64,000 nucleotides of DNA from Mytilus trossulus (lineage: Eukaryota > Mollusca > Bivalvia > Mytilida > Mytilidae). The stretch spans positions 558,001-622,000 of the forward strand of contig NW_026963310.1 in the NCBI RefSeq assembly GCF_036588685.1. Direction: 5' to 3'. A model generated the notes under the pieces. The model was not told the origin of the DNA and ran no database searches. It worked only from the letters and a program-made list of their open reading frames with translations. Shown one piece after another: positions 22,740 to 36,000 of this stretch. Positions within the stretch are counted from its first letter, which is position 1. Every line of letters begins with the position of its first letter. A program made the position numbers and the translations under genes.

Positions 22740-23546
22740 CAGTTAAATTTCTTTTATGATAGCTGTATGTGATTTTATAGCCATTGTTTAATGTATATAA
22801 GAGTAGAAAACAAGAAAAAGATTTTTGATCTGAGCGTAACTGATGAGTTTTATATATATTAAACATGCGTCTGGGGTTTCATATTACAGGTATTATAAGC
22901 CTGGTATCTATGATAATTAATCTTATGAATTTAATAACCTCCCTTTAACACATTCATAACAATGTAATACAAATATCAGATAGAACATTACCTTCCATGC
23001 ATACATTTCACAAATATCAATGTATTACAAATATAGCATATCACATTTCTGTTCTCACAAACATTAAACAAAAATAGACAATATTAACATTCAAAAATAC
23101 AGTATTTTAACTTTTCCTGAATTATAAATTAAATGTCCTACCTTTTGTCACGTAAGTATATATAAAAATAATGCTGAATTATTAGACCTTGGTCAATACA
23201 AATAAAATGAGGTATTGTCATGACACAATAATTCATAAGAGTTATCTGTTAAAATAATTACTGAATATATAAAATTACAAAATGCATAATTGCAAAAAAA
23301 GGTTAATGTTAAGAATGAGTATAATTTTATTTTAATTTTCATTTGATATTTTAGTTGATAATTTTTCATGTAATACTACTCAATCAAAATGAAATTTTGA
23401 TGAAAGCCATGACATGCAGCCATAAACCAAACAGCATTGACGCTGCCAAAAATAAATATAATTTATGTATACAGATAAAGATTATGTTAACTTTCTAACC
23501 CCCCAGATGATATAGTTTATCTACCATTGACTTATCGATATTTGAT
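22740..23546. other. No gene seen; AT-rich sequence past the transporter gene
   Basis: No open frame, splice pair or repeat recognised between the hairpin repeat and the predicted 3' end of the transporter gene. Confidence 0.4.
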
Positions 23547-23552
23547 TTTATT
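23547..23552 (-). terminator. Likely polyadenylation signal AATAAA of the SLC18B1-like gene
   Basis: The first AATAAA on the minus strand after the stop codon at 23,871-23,869, giving a 3' UTR of about 330 bases. Other AATAAA motifs lie further on, so usage is unproven. Confidence 0.45.
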
Positions 23553-23868
23553 TATCACTGGATGTTTATGTTATTCTTTTTTTTTAGAAACTAAATTAAA
23601 ACCTGTGAATCGGGCAGTTCAAGAAGAGATCCTAACAAGAACATAATGATGAATAACAGAGGACTTAGACAAATTAAAGTTGGTAAGAAAATGTTTGTTG
23701 CTTTAAGTGAATTGATCAGTAAAACTGATTCAATATGGCTGAAGGACATTGTGACCTTCAATATGGTAACAAAGGAAGATAACTCTAACTCAAACAATGT
23801 TAACCACAAACAATTGTGAAGAAAGACAATTGGCACTTAATAAATGTATCACAGATAAAGGCATATCA

Positions 23869-24048
23869 TCAGGTCATTGTTACTGTAGTTTGTTTTTGTG
23901 GAGGATAAGTTGATAACATATCATGTTCATAATCCTGCGAATCATCAGCAAGTAGTGGTGTTGTTTCACTAATAACTGTGGTAGTCTTCCAGGAAGTTTG
24001 TCTACAACATCTGGTATCATACAGCCATGAAAATAACAGTAAAGGAAC
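23869..24048 (-). CDS. SLC18B1: SLC18B1-like terminal coding exon 13 (end of TM12, cytosolic tail)
   Basis: Acceptor 'atatttacag' at 24,049; 59 residues, then TGA at 23,871-23,869. 'VPLLLFSWLY' ends TM12. The tail has a Cys pair after TM12 and ETTPLLADDSQDYEHDML: an acidic di-leucine signal plus an acidic cluster, as in vertebrate SLC18B1 ('TTLL'). Confidence 0.85.
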   Translation of the reverse strand, partial: VPLLLFSWLYDTRCCRQTSWKTTTVISETTPLLADDSQDYEHDMLSTYPPQKQTTVTMT

Positions 24049-27000
24049 CTGTAAATATGAAATAAAACTCAGGTAATAACGCCTTTAACATTGCATATTA
24101 TAAAGCCATGACAATGAATAATAGAAAGAAATTCACAATTTTGAGATCAAAGTATTGTAAAACTGTCTGCAGCACTGCACATCGACTAGACATGCAAATA
24201 TAAATAGTAAAACAGACTGCAGCCCTGTATAACTGTTAACTACGCAAAAAAGTCATGTCTGCCCTACACTTTCTTGTAAAGGTTATCATAACTAAACAGT
24301 GCATCAGAAGTGCAATAAGCCTCTGTATTACATTGTTCATTTCTGCCATTGTTTGCTTGTTTATCACTCTATCCATTTTTTAAAGAAAATTAAATATTAA
24401 ACATAAAGCAGGCTCATAGTTGTCTTGCATATTTTAGCTAGAGCCGCTTACAGGTGGTAGATGTCTCTGCTGGTGGACAATTTGTCCCAAAGGACACCAT
24501 CTGCCCAGTAGCAAAGCATAAGGTGGTACATAACACTACAGGGAGATAACTCTGTAAAGTCAGCTAAACGTTTTAATTACGTTGTGTTGTTAAAGGAATA
24601 TTAAGCTTCTCAATGATTAAAATTGGTGTTTGTCAAACTGCTATATAACCAGTGTAATTTTTCTGACAAAATGGTTGGTTCAAATTTTAGAAATTTTTAG
24701 TTTCGTTAAAGGGTCAAAGTAAATACTTTAACAGAATTTTATGAAAACTAAACGAGCCAAATTAATTTTAGTGAAAGTGTTGGATACCACCTTAAATTGC
24801 ATGAACTTATGAAGACCTATTTCTACACATTAAAGGCCTACTTTTATATAAAGTTACTCAGATCCACATCTTAATTTCTAACACTGTCATACTTGACTCA
24901 AATGGTTAAATTGAAAAACAAATTATTTAATATTACTCATCTTTTTGCAACTGTCATACAAGTGAGAGGTTTACCTAGCTATAAAACTAGGTTCATCCAC
25001 TATTTCCACTTTAGAAAATGCCTGTACCCAGTCAGAAATATGACAGTTGATATGTTTTTGAGATTTTGTTTTTGTCATTTTATTAGGGACTTTTCGTCCA
25101 GTCATTTGTCATTTATTTTTTAATTTAAAATCCACCATAGAAGGATGAAGATACCTAGTCCTAAATTCTGTTGAAATAGAATAGATGCCCTGAGCATTGT
25201 TATTTTTGTGATATCATTGTCAGGAAAGTGTACATTTAGATATACTCACCATAAATAAACATGCTCCTGCTGTTATAGTACAACAAAATGGAAAACCATA
25301 AATATCTAGCAATGTACCACCAATTGTTGGTCCCAGAAAATCTCTGCAATGATAATGATAATGTCTAATAAAAATAACTGTAAATTTTTGTTTGCATTTA
25401 TTTTTGATTTTTTTAGTAATGAACCAACTTACTTGATTCATTATTGCTTTTGGGAAAAAAATGTTATAAACCGATCTTGTCACAATTTTAACAGTATTAC
25501 TAATATCACAAAATGTTTAAAAGAAAAGGATTAGAAATACATAACCAATCTTTAAGACTACACTACAGTTTGATGGCCCAAAAAATACACGAAACTTATA
25601 AAATACTGTGAAAAATGCATGCTGTATTAAAATTAATCTTTAAAAGGGCTTTTAATAATGAAAATAATTAAAAGACTTATTAAAATAAGTTTTATGCATT
25701 AGTGGTATAGGTTCACTTCATAGATACATTATTTTACCAACACCCTAGCAATAATGCATGAGCATTGTTATTTTAAGTATTAAATCATATTTTGTTTTTT
25801 AGCAGAGATATTGTTCAATACATTTGGTGCTCTCTGTAAACACTTTGACAAGTAGAACATTGACCATAGCTATGTCATCAATCAGAATTAGGTTTTTGGT
25901 ACGAGTGGGTATTAATTAATACATTTTAGACCCTCTGTAATCACTTAAAGGTAAGGCATGACTAGGTTCCTTATGTTGTAACTACAATCCCATTCCCTTT
26001 TCACATTTTTTGACCAACCTTATTATACTAGTTACCGAGTTTGTACTAACATTAGCAACACGACGATTGCTACATGTTGAGCACCCTTCTAGAGCCTCTG
26101 AGATCCCCCAGTTTTTGATGGAGTTTGTGTTGCTAAGTCTGTAGTTTTCTTTGTTGTGTTCTATGTACTATTATTTTTCTATTTGTCTTTTTTGTTTTTA
26201 GCCTAAGCATTGTCAGTTTATTTTTTATCTATGCGTTTTACTGTCCCTTGGGCATATTTCACCCTTCCTTTTCTCAACAGATAAAAATTTGGTTTCAGTA
26301 AGGAGTGGTGTTTTTCACTACATTCTTTGCCCTAAGTCATTACAATATAATATTTATAATGCTTCATCAGTGGGATTTTTTTCTACATTCGTTTCCTTCT
26401 GTCATCACAATGAAACATTAACATTACTATTTCATTGATAGGTTAAGAGTTGGATCTAATTATCATTGACATTGGTTGTTTCCTGTATTTTTAGCATTGC
26501 TATTCCAGTTCACATTGTTATCCACATGCGTTACTTGCCTTTACATGATTTTAATATCAAGTAAAACTATGAATAACACAAATTAGAATGCAATGTGTTC
26601 TACGCCTCTGTGTGAGATGGAAGACAGAATGTCAGTAACATACAGAAATCATTATAGAGTAAGCATGCTAAAATTGTAATTGCAATCCCATTCAACCAAT
26701 GCATATGTCAAGGTGCTTTATGATAATTAGCATTTAACTTACCCTATAGCGTACATTGATCCCCACAAACCTGCTACAATACCATACATTCCTAAATCAT
26801 CATCGAATCCTAGCTCTCTGAAAAAATATTCCATTTGTTAAACCAGTATCACGTCATGTGGTATTGTTACACATTATAACAGTCATACTACCTCAAATAT
26901 TAGAAGGTTAATTTTAATTTGCCATATAAATCAGCAAAGGCTTATTTTTTATTAAATGTAATTATCTATAAGAAAGATAAGATGACCATAAAAATAGCAC

Positions 27001-30000
27001 TAACAAAAAATGTACTTATGCTGTTTGACAATTTACACATACTGTTTTTGCCATAACCCTGGATTTCAAAGTAATTGGAACAAATCAAAACTGATTGGGA
27101 AAGTACATTGTTATTCAGTTTTTTTCTGGTGTTGGTATGAAATTAAGTCAGGGTTGGAATGTGGCTGAAGCTCCAATTGGCATTGCATGTTGGGTTTTAA
27201 TATTGCAAATACTGTCTACTAAAAGAGGGACGAAAGACACCAAAGGGACAGTCAAACTCATAAATCTAAAACAAACTGACAACGCCATGGCTAAAAATGA
27301 AAAAGACAAACAGAAAAACAATAGTACACATGACACAACATAAAAAACTAAAGAATAAACAACACGAACCCCACCAAAAACTAGGGGTGATCTCAGGTGC
27401 TCCGGAAGGGTAGGCAGATCCTGCTCCACATGCGGCACCCGTCGTGTTGCTTATGTGATTACAAATCCGGTAAATAGTCTAATTCGGTAGGTCAAATTCA
27501 TGAAAGGGAAGGGGATTGTAGTTACGACGTAAGGAACATATCCGATATCATTTGTGAAACGGTTATTCCATAACGGTCAACCAACTCGTGATGGCGTCCG
27601 TAAAATTTACGAAGGGATGATTTCAACTTCACCATTTGGAACTCTTGGTTTAATAGCTTCCTTGTGAGCAGTAACCCTCTATCAAGAAACTCATGATAGG
27701 AAATGCAAGCACGGGAATATCGTATCAATTGGGAGATATATACCCCGTATGCAGGTGCTGCTGGAATGTTGCTACTTAGAAATGGAAAGTTCACAATTGG
27801 AAAGCTGAAATCATCTCTTTTGTTGTAAAGTTTTGTCTTCAACCGACCCTCATTGTCAATTTCTAGATGTAAGTCAAGATATGAAGCCGACTTAACTGTA
27901 TCTGTAGTATCCTTTATCTCCAATTCGATGGGATAGATGCGATCCACATAGTCACCAAATTTTGAATTGTTTAGTGAAAGAACGTCATCTATATAGTGGA
28001 AAGCTATCTCAACGCATAATCCAGTGTCAAAAAAACTTAAGTAGATGTTCAAAATCGCTTACAAGTTCAAATAGATCACTGTTTAACTCCTAACTAAATA
28101 TTAGGCTGTTCTGTTTAGTGGATTTTCAGAAATTTCTGTTAAGTACTTTATATTTACTGAAAGCTAGTCTAAAGCAATTACACAATAAAGTCATCATAAT
28201 TTATCAGAAAGACTATCTGAAATTGACACATCATTTGACTGATAGTCTTTGCTCCAACTCACTAGCAATATGGTTTGGCAATCTTAGATCTTGAAGTACC
28301 AGAGTATTAATGTGTTTCTAATTTGTAGTTGTGTCACATCCTTGTTGTGACATTTTCACTGAATGTTGATTTGTATTGTAGTTGATGTATGCATAGTAAG
28401 AGATGCTATTGCTTACAAAGTAAACACATCAAAATATGATTCCCCTTTCAAATTTTGTTAGTAACCTTTATTTACACATCTGATCAGTTACTATTGGCAT
28501 GAAAATACGGATTTTTTGTGTTATTAAAATTTGCCGTTACAAAATATTAGAAATTATTATAAATTCAGGAATGTATCTCCCTCATGCAAAGCTCTGATTC
28601 CTTTAACGAATTTGGCTATACTTTTTGGACCTTTTGGATTATAGCTCTTCATCTTTTATATAAGCTTTGGATTTCAAATATTTTGGCCATGAGCATCACT
28701 GAAGAGACATGTATTGTCGAAACGTGCATCTGGTGCATCAAAATTGGTACCGTTGATTTTATTACTGTAACAATTGTCTTAATTCTAATAACAATGAAAA
28801 ATAACAAATAAAACTTTGTGTACTTCAACTATGTTGATATATATACTTACTCTGCTATGCTAACATAAATATCAAACGTTGGTATCAGTGCTAAACTGGA
28901 CCCAATGCCAAGTACAATGAGGGATACAATGTTTAACCATAGCTGGCTACAAAATATAAATTAGGACATAATGCAAAACTGGACAAAACTTCATTACAAT
29001 CTTAAATGCATTGTTAACACGCAGCTGTCTTAATAAGCAATACATATTCATTATTTGTATATGTCTTTATACTCCTTTTATTATATGTATGTTAACATTA
29101 TATTTATGTTAATATTATAACAACTGCAAACTGTCATATCAACATTTTTTATATATTGCAACTGAAGTTATTTTTTTTTGTACATGCTTAATTTCAGAAT
29201 CATTTTATGTAACATACATTCAAAGTATTTCATTTTACTTTTTCATGAGATTCACAGTTACTTATTGTATAACATAGCTGATACCTTCTGTGTATGTAAA
29301 GTTAATGGCTTGTAAATGTTGATTTAAAATCAGGTCTTGTATCCAAGCTTTATTAAAAAGAACATGACAACTGTTTGCTTTACTGCATGACTGTTGGGAA
29401 AATATTTTCATGATTCTTACGAATTTTGTCAGATGATGATACATATTTATTAATCTTGTATTCTTTTATACATTAATTAGTCTGTTAGTTTTCACGTTTG
29501 AATTGTTTTATATATTTGTCATTTCGTGGCATTTTATAGCTGACAATGCACTATGGGCTTTGCTCATTGTTGAAGACTGTTAAGTGACCTATACATGTTA
29601 ACTTCTGTGTCATTTGATTTCTTGTGGATAGTTGTCTCATTGGCAAATTAACATACCACATGTTATTTTTCATATTATGTCTTTCAATCAGTTTTTGATG
29701 TATCTATAAAATAGAAGCAACTTATAAATCTGACAAACAATAATAAATCAACTCACTCATCTAATAAATCTCTAAGTCCAAGTAATTCTGAAGGACCCAA
29801 TAACAGCATACCAACAGCAGAAATAATAAAACCTGGTATCAATACTCCACGATTATCTGGCTGAAAAGAAAAGACAAAACAGGTTGTAAAAGTTCATAAA
29901 AACTATTAGTTACATATTGTGTTAGTGACCTAATATGATACAGACAGGGTTAGTAAATTCTGTATGGGGTGAGAGCGAAGCTCGAACCCCATATGGAATT

Positions 30001-33000
30001 TACTTACCATGTATGTATCATATTAGGTCACTAACACACTTTTTAACGAATTCATCTTACAGACTATCTTTATTTGTTGAATTTAGACTAAAGTTGTCTT
30101 ATTTACTATCATAACACATCTTCCTATTTCTGTACTAAAGTGTTCAAGTGTTCAATTTTAATCTTCTTTCATTGGTCTGCACCAAACGTCTAATGTAAAC
30201 GATTATTTTTTATTATCAACAACCTTAACAATATTAAACAACAGAACTTTAATAGTTTTAAATAATCAAACAGTGTCCAAATCGTAAATCTGCAACTATC
30301 TGTGTATTGAAATAAGCCCCGCCTCCCTACTAACCTAATATTGAATATACATGGTCTCCACGAGGTTGCTTTTAACCAATCATATTCCTAGAAATGTATA
30401 GGAGGTAAGATAAAATGTCCTTCATTGAATATAATCTATCAAGTACCTTTTGTACATTATTTGATTGCTTTTCAATGCTAAATTTTTAATAAGAAATAAA
30501 TAACCTTCCACAAATTCAAAGAACCATCAAGTTATTTGTGATTCAATGACATAATATACTTTCATATGTACCTTATACTTCTCAAGCTGTAAATGACATG
30601 ATGACATACAGTATCTACTGATGCATTGTAGTTTAGTCCAACTTTAGTTAACAGATATATCCAGTTGTATATGACATAATCACAAAACTAACCTACTAAT
30701 TTATCACAGATCTATATATATGTAATGATATTACATACCTACCAATAGTAAAATCACAAAAATACTGAACTCCAAGGAAAAGTTCAGAACAAAAAGTCCT
30801 TATTTAAATGACAAAATCAAAAGCCCAAACACATCAAACAAATGGTCAACAACTGTCATACTCCAAACCTGGCACAGGCATTTTCATATGAAAAAAATGG
30901 TTGACTGAAGCGGGGTTTTAAAGCCAGCCAAACCTCTCACTTGTATGTCAGTCGCATCAAATTCCAATGCATTGTAAATTCATCCAGCTTCAGGTGAGAA
31001 AATAACATAACAGATATATCAATTTATCACAAATCTATCAATATATCACAAATCTATATAGTTGTATAGTAACATAATGATATATCATACCTACCAATTT
31101 ATCACAAATCCATCCAGCTATAGGTGACATAATGGCATAAAATGCTGCCATCAGCAAAAATAGCAGACCTATGATATCAGCTTCTAAATTGAACTGAAAT
31201 ATACAATTTTGACAATAATTCTAACTGAAAAACAAACAACCAAAATCTAAATTAGGTGTTGAGTTTTTAAAAACAATTCCAAGATCTTGCTTATCATTTA
31301 AAATTTCCAATAAAATAAATAAATTTTGACAATTTTATGTTCAAAACTTATGTATTTAATGATTCTTCTTTATATTTGTTGGTACTCATATAAAATGTAC
31401 AAATGGAACACGAAAAATTAATAAGTTTCTTTCAAGCTATTATAGATTCAAGAGTGAATGAAGAAAATATGAAAAATTTTCAATTTTTTTTATTCTAAAG
31501 CCAGAACTTTAAGAAGACAATTCAGTAATAAAAATTTGGTAAATTTAAACAATGGTATTCTTGAAATTGTCTAGATTTATTTGACTTTTCTTCAGTCCAT
31601 TTTTTGTTATGAAGCCCTACATGTTTTCAAAAGAACATATACATATTTGGATTTCACATATATTGTCCAGATGACAATCATTCAAAAAAATCACAATATT
31701 TATTGCCAATATATATATTTGTTTTTTTCTAAATATATGTTTGCTCAAAAAAGTTAAGCAACACAAATTGTGAATAAGAATATAAAATTTAGCAAAGATC
31801 AAGAATTATCTTTTAAGTTTGTGTTTTCTTGATTTTCAATCATTTGTGCATCAAAAATTCTACAGTTGTATTGGTCAAACTTCAGACAGTTTCACTGTTT
31901 GAAAACTTTAAGTGACAGACCCAAAATTAAAATCACAATATTAACATTTTATGGCATGTAAATGTTCCTTAAATATGCATATTACACAAACAATTGACAA
32001 AATGGTGATTCTGATCGCATTTCTCTTTCACACATAATTTGTTTTACATTGAAAAGAGAATTTTCTGCACAGATATGAGCCCTTAAAGTTTGATCCTAAT
32101 AATACAAACAGAAGTGTTGGAATACTATTTTTGAGTAGTATATTACAAATAACTCCAAAAAACAAATTTCAATGTTTACAGAGGGACTATAAACACCAGA
32201 TTAGGGACAAAAGGTGATTATTGGTGATGACAACAGCTGAAAATAAAAATAAGAAAACTTACAGAGCCACTCAGATGTGGTTCTAGTGTTGGGTCCAGAA
32301 TGGAATAAATCATGGCAGCCACTAATGTTGAGAAACTATTAATAATGGTCTTGGGAGACTTCATCATCACCCAAAATGATATCTTAGAACTGGAAGACTT
32401 TTCAACAACTGTAAATAATAAATATTCATAGATTTACTACTACATACAAACGTTTATCATTTTAATTTTTTAAATAAATGTAGAAGCATCTACATGGTTG
32501 CATGAAAATGTGTTTTGTGATCCTTAGGACAGACAAGTGTTGTCTTAAGGATGTTAGCTAGGTTTTTTTACTCTGAAATATATTTGGAATCCTCTCTTTT
32601 TAAGTTCTGTTACTGTACACCGACTAATTATTTCGTGAGTGATTAATTTTTTGCGTCTTTCAGAAGTAGAAAAGAACCCAAACTGTAATCGTCATGAATA
32701 TGTTTAATTTGGATCTTTCCTTTTGATAGAACCTCATGTAAATGAGAACACTGTGATACTAAATTGCCACAATATTGACTAGAAAAAGCTATTAAAATGC
32801 GCCATAATGTATCCACAAAAAATAAGTTGGTTTACAATTTCAGTATTGTTAAATATTATTTATATACTACAGTACTTGCAACCTTAGGCGTTACTATTTC
32901 AGCGATCAATCAGCGGTCATCGATCAGTCACCGATCAGTCAAGTTCGCGTCAAACTGACGTCCGCATTCCGTCAGACTTATAGTAAAAGTAATTGACTGA

Positions 33001-36000
33001 TCGGACTGATCGGACGGATAGAACCGATCGACCTTGATGACGGATTGACCTGTAATAGGTCACATGATAAACTAACACAAATTACGGAATCTTAATTTCG
33101 TTTTGTTTAATTAAAATGGCGCCTAGTGAAAATCAAACATTCAATGATCATGATGATACATTTTGCTTTAATAATAATAATTTAGCAAAGTTTTATTGAA
33201 AAGAAATGTACAGATAAAACCTAACATAAATATATTATTATTAAAGAATGGTCTTTTTGTTTTATTTAAGTTATATATTTTCAAACCCGGCGGGTTTTAA
33301 AACGGTGTCTACATCGCGATTTTGCTTTTATTATTTTCCAAACATACTCAGGAAAAGCAAAATGAAAGGATCAGTTAAAATTTTTGTATCCTAATCATGA
33401 TAAAATTCTTTATTTTTATTTTATCATAATCAAGGACTTTTTATATTCCTGTCACAATCGAAGTCTATAAAATTTTAAAAAAAGGAGACTAATTTTGGAT
33501 ATTTTAATTAACGCGAATAAAATTTAAGTAAGATTTATCTGACACTCTTAATTTCATGAAAAAAAATTATTCTAAACTTGTAAAAAGTACAAAAATCCAA
33601 TGGCGGTCAATAATTTTTAGTAAAGGAAGAAATATTTGCATTTCAGCAAACACATACAAAAATTTAATATCTTTTTCCTTAAAGTAAGCATATTTTATGA
33701 AGAACAGCCAATCTTGATGTACAAAAAGTACTGAAATGATATGACGGTTAATAATGTGTATCAAAATAAATCAATAACTGCATTCTTATTCCACAAAAAT
33801 AAAAGTTTAAGTATTTCAATTCTCATTATATCTCAATTCTGATAAGAAAACTTGTCTCAAGATGGTAAAAATAACTGATTTCAAATAAAATAGCATCAAT
33901 TCTAATAAAAAGAAGACTAATTTTGGTTATTTTAAACACAACGAATAACATTTTAGTATAAGTTCTCTGACACTCTTTTAATTTCATTAAAAAAAAGCTA
34001 TTCTAAACTCTAAAAAATACAAAAATCTAATGGCGGTCAATAATTGTTAGTAAAGTGAAGAAATATTTGCATTTTAGGCAACGCGTACAAAAATTTAATC
34101 TCTTTTTCCTTAAAGTAAGCATATTTTATGAAGAACAGCCAATCTTGATGTACAAAAAGTATTGAAATCATATGACGGTTAATAATTTGTATCAAAATAA
34201 ATCAACAACTGGATTCTTATTCAACAAAAACAAAAGTTTAAGTATTTAAATTCTCAGTATATCTTAATTCTGATTAGATGACTAATGTCTCAAGATGGTA
34301 AAAATGACTGATTTCAAATGAAATAGCTTTATTTTTTAATAAAAAGAAGACTAATTTTGGTTATTTTAAACAACGCGAATAACATTTAAGTATGATTTCT
34401 CTGACACTCTTTAAATTTCATGAAAAAAAACTATACTAATCTATAAAAAGTACAAAAATCCAATGGCGGTCAATAATTTTTAGTAAAATGATGAAATATT
34501 TGCATTTTAGGCAACGCATACAAAAATTTAATATCTTTTTCCTTAAAGTAGGCATATTTTATGAAGAGCAGCTAATCTTGATGTTCAAAAAGTACTGAAA
34601 TCATATGACGGTTAATAATTTGTATCAAAATAAATCAACAACTGCATTCTTATTCAACAAAAATAAAAGTTTAAGTATTTAAATTCTCAGTATATCTTAA
34701 TTTTGATTAGATGACTTGTCTCAAGATGGTAAAAATGACTGATTTCAAATGAAATAGCTTCATTTTTGATAAAAAGAAGACTAATTTTGGTTATTTTAAA
34801 CAATGCAAATTAAGTTTTAGTATGATTTCTCTGACACTTTTTTAATTTCATGAAAAAAAACTATTCTGAACTAAAAAAAATACAAAAATCCAATGGTGGT
34901 GAATAATTTTTAGTAAAGTGTAGAAATATTTGCATTTTAGGCAATGCATACAAAAATGTAATATCTTTTTCCTTAAAGTAGGCATATTTTAGGAAGAACC
35001 GCCAACCTAGTTGTACAAAAATTACTGAAATCATATGAGGGTTAATAATTTGTATCAAAATAAATCAACAACTGAATTCTTATTCAACAAAAATTAAAGT
35101 GTAATTTCTAATAAGAAGACTTGTCTCAAAATTGTAAAAATAACTAATTTTAAATAAAAAAGCATCATTTTTAATAAAAAGAATACTAATTTTAGTTATT
35201 TTAAACCATGGACATAAAATTTAAGTATGATTTCTATGACACTCTTTTAATTTCATGAAAAAAAACCACTATTTTAAACTTTAAAAAGTACAAAAAATCA
35301 AATGGCGGTCAATAATTTTTAGAATAAAGAAGAAAAATTTGCATTTCAGGCAACGCATACTAAAATTTAATAATTTTTTCCTTAAAGTAAACATACATGT
35401 ATTTTATGAAGAACAGCCAATCTTGATGTACAAAAAGTACTGAAATGATATGACGGTTAATAATGTGTATCAAAATAAACCAATAACTGCATTCTTATTC
35501 CACAAAAATAAAAGTTTAATTATTTTAATTCTTATTATCTCAATTCTAATGAAAATATTTATCTCGAGTTGTTTGGAATAACTGATTTCAAATAAAACAG
35601 TGTCTTTTTTAAATAAAAGAGAGTTTTTTGGTAGTTTTAAACAATGCACATAAATTTTAAATATGATTTCTTTTAATTCTTTTAATCTTATGAAAAACGA
35701 CCTTTTCTAAACTATACAAAGATCAAAACTCCAATGGCGGATTATCGGCATTTTCGTAGGTAGAAGTTAATGTTAACTGAGACATATAATACTATTATGT
35801 ATTATATATGTTTCTATCTAATGTTTACAATTTTTAAACTATTAATCAACACAAACAATTTAACGCTTTAATCAAGAACCAATATAACTGTTATACTATT
35901 TTTACTTTTTTATTGCAACCAAATTAACGGGTAAATTATGGTGTTTTCGTCTAGGTCCGCGTTCATAGTTCGTAAACAATGTTGAGTTCGGTTTACATAA

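Noticed and set aside
22577..22866. Arg/Asp-rich and Ser/Val-rich frames
   Set aside because: Products of the (GACGAC)n tract at the end of the 503-bp repeat.
33567..35058. Two similar 65-codon frames (MI.IIN..MIS/HIIS...)
   Set aside because: They are the same satellite unit read twice; other units of the array have stops in this frame.
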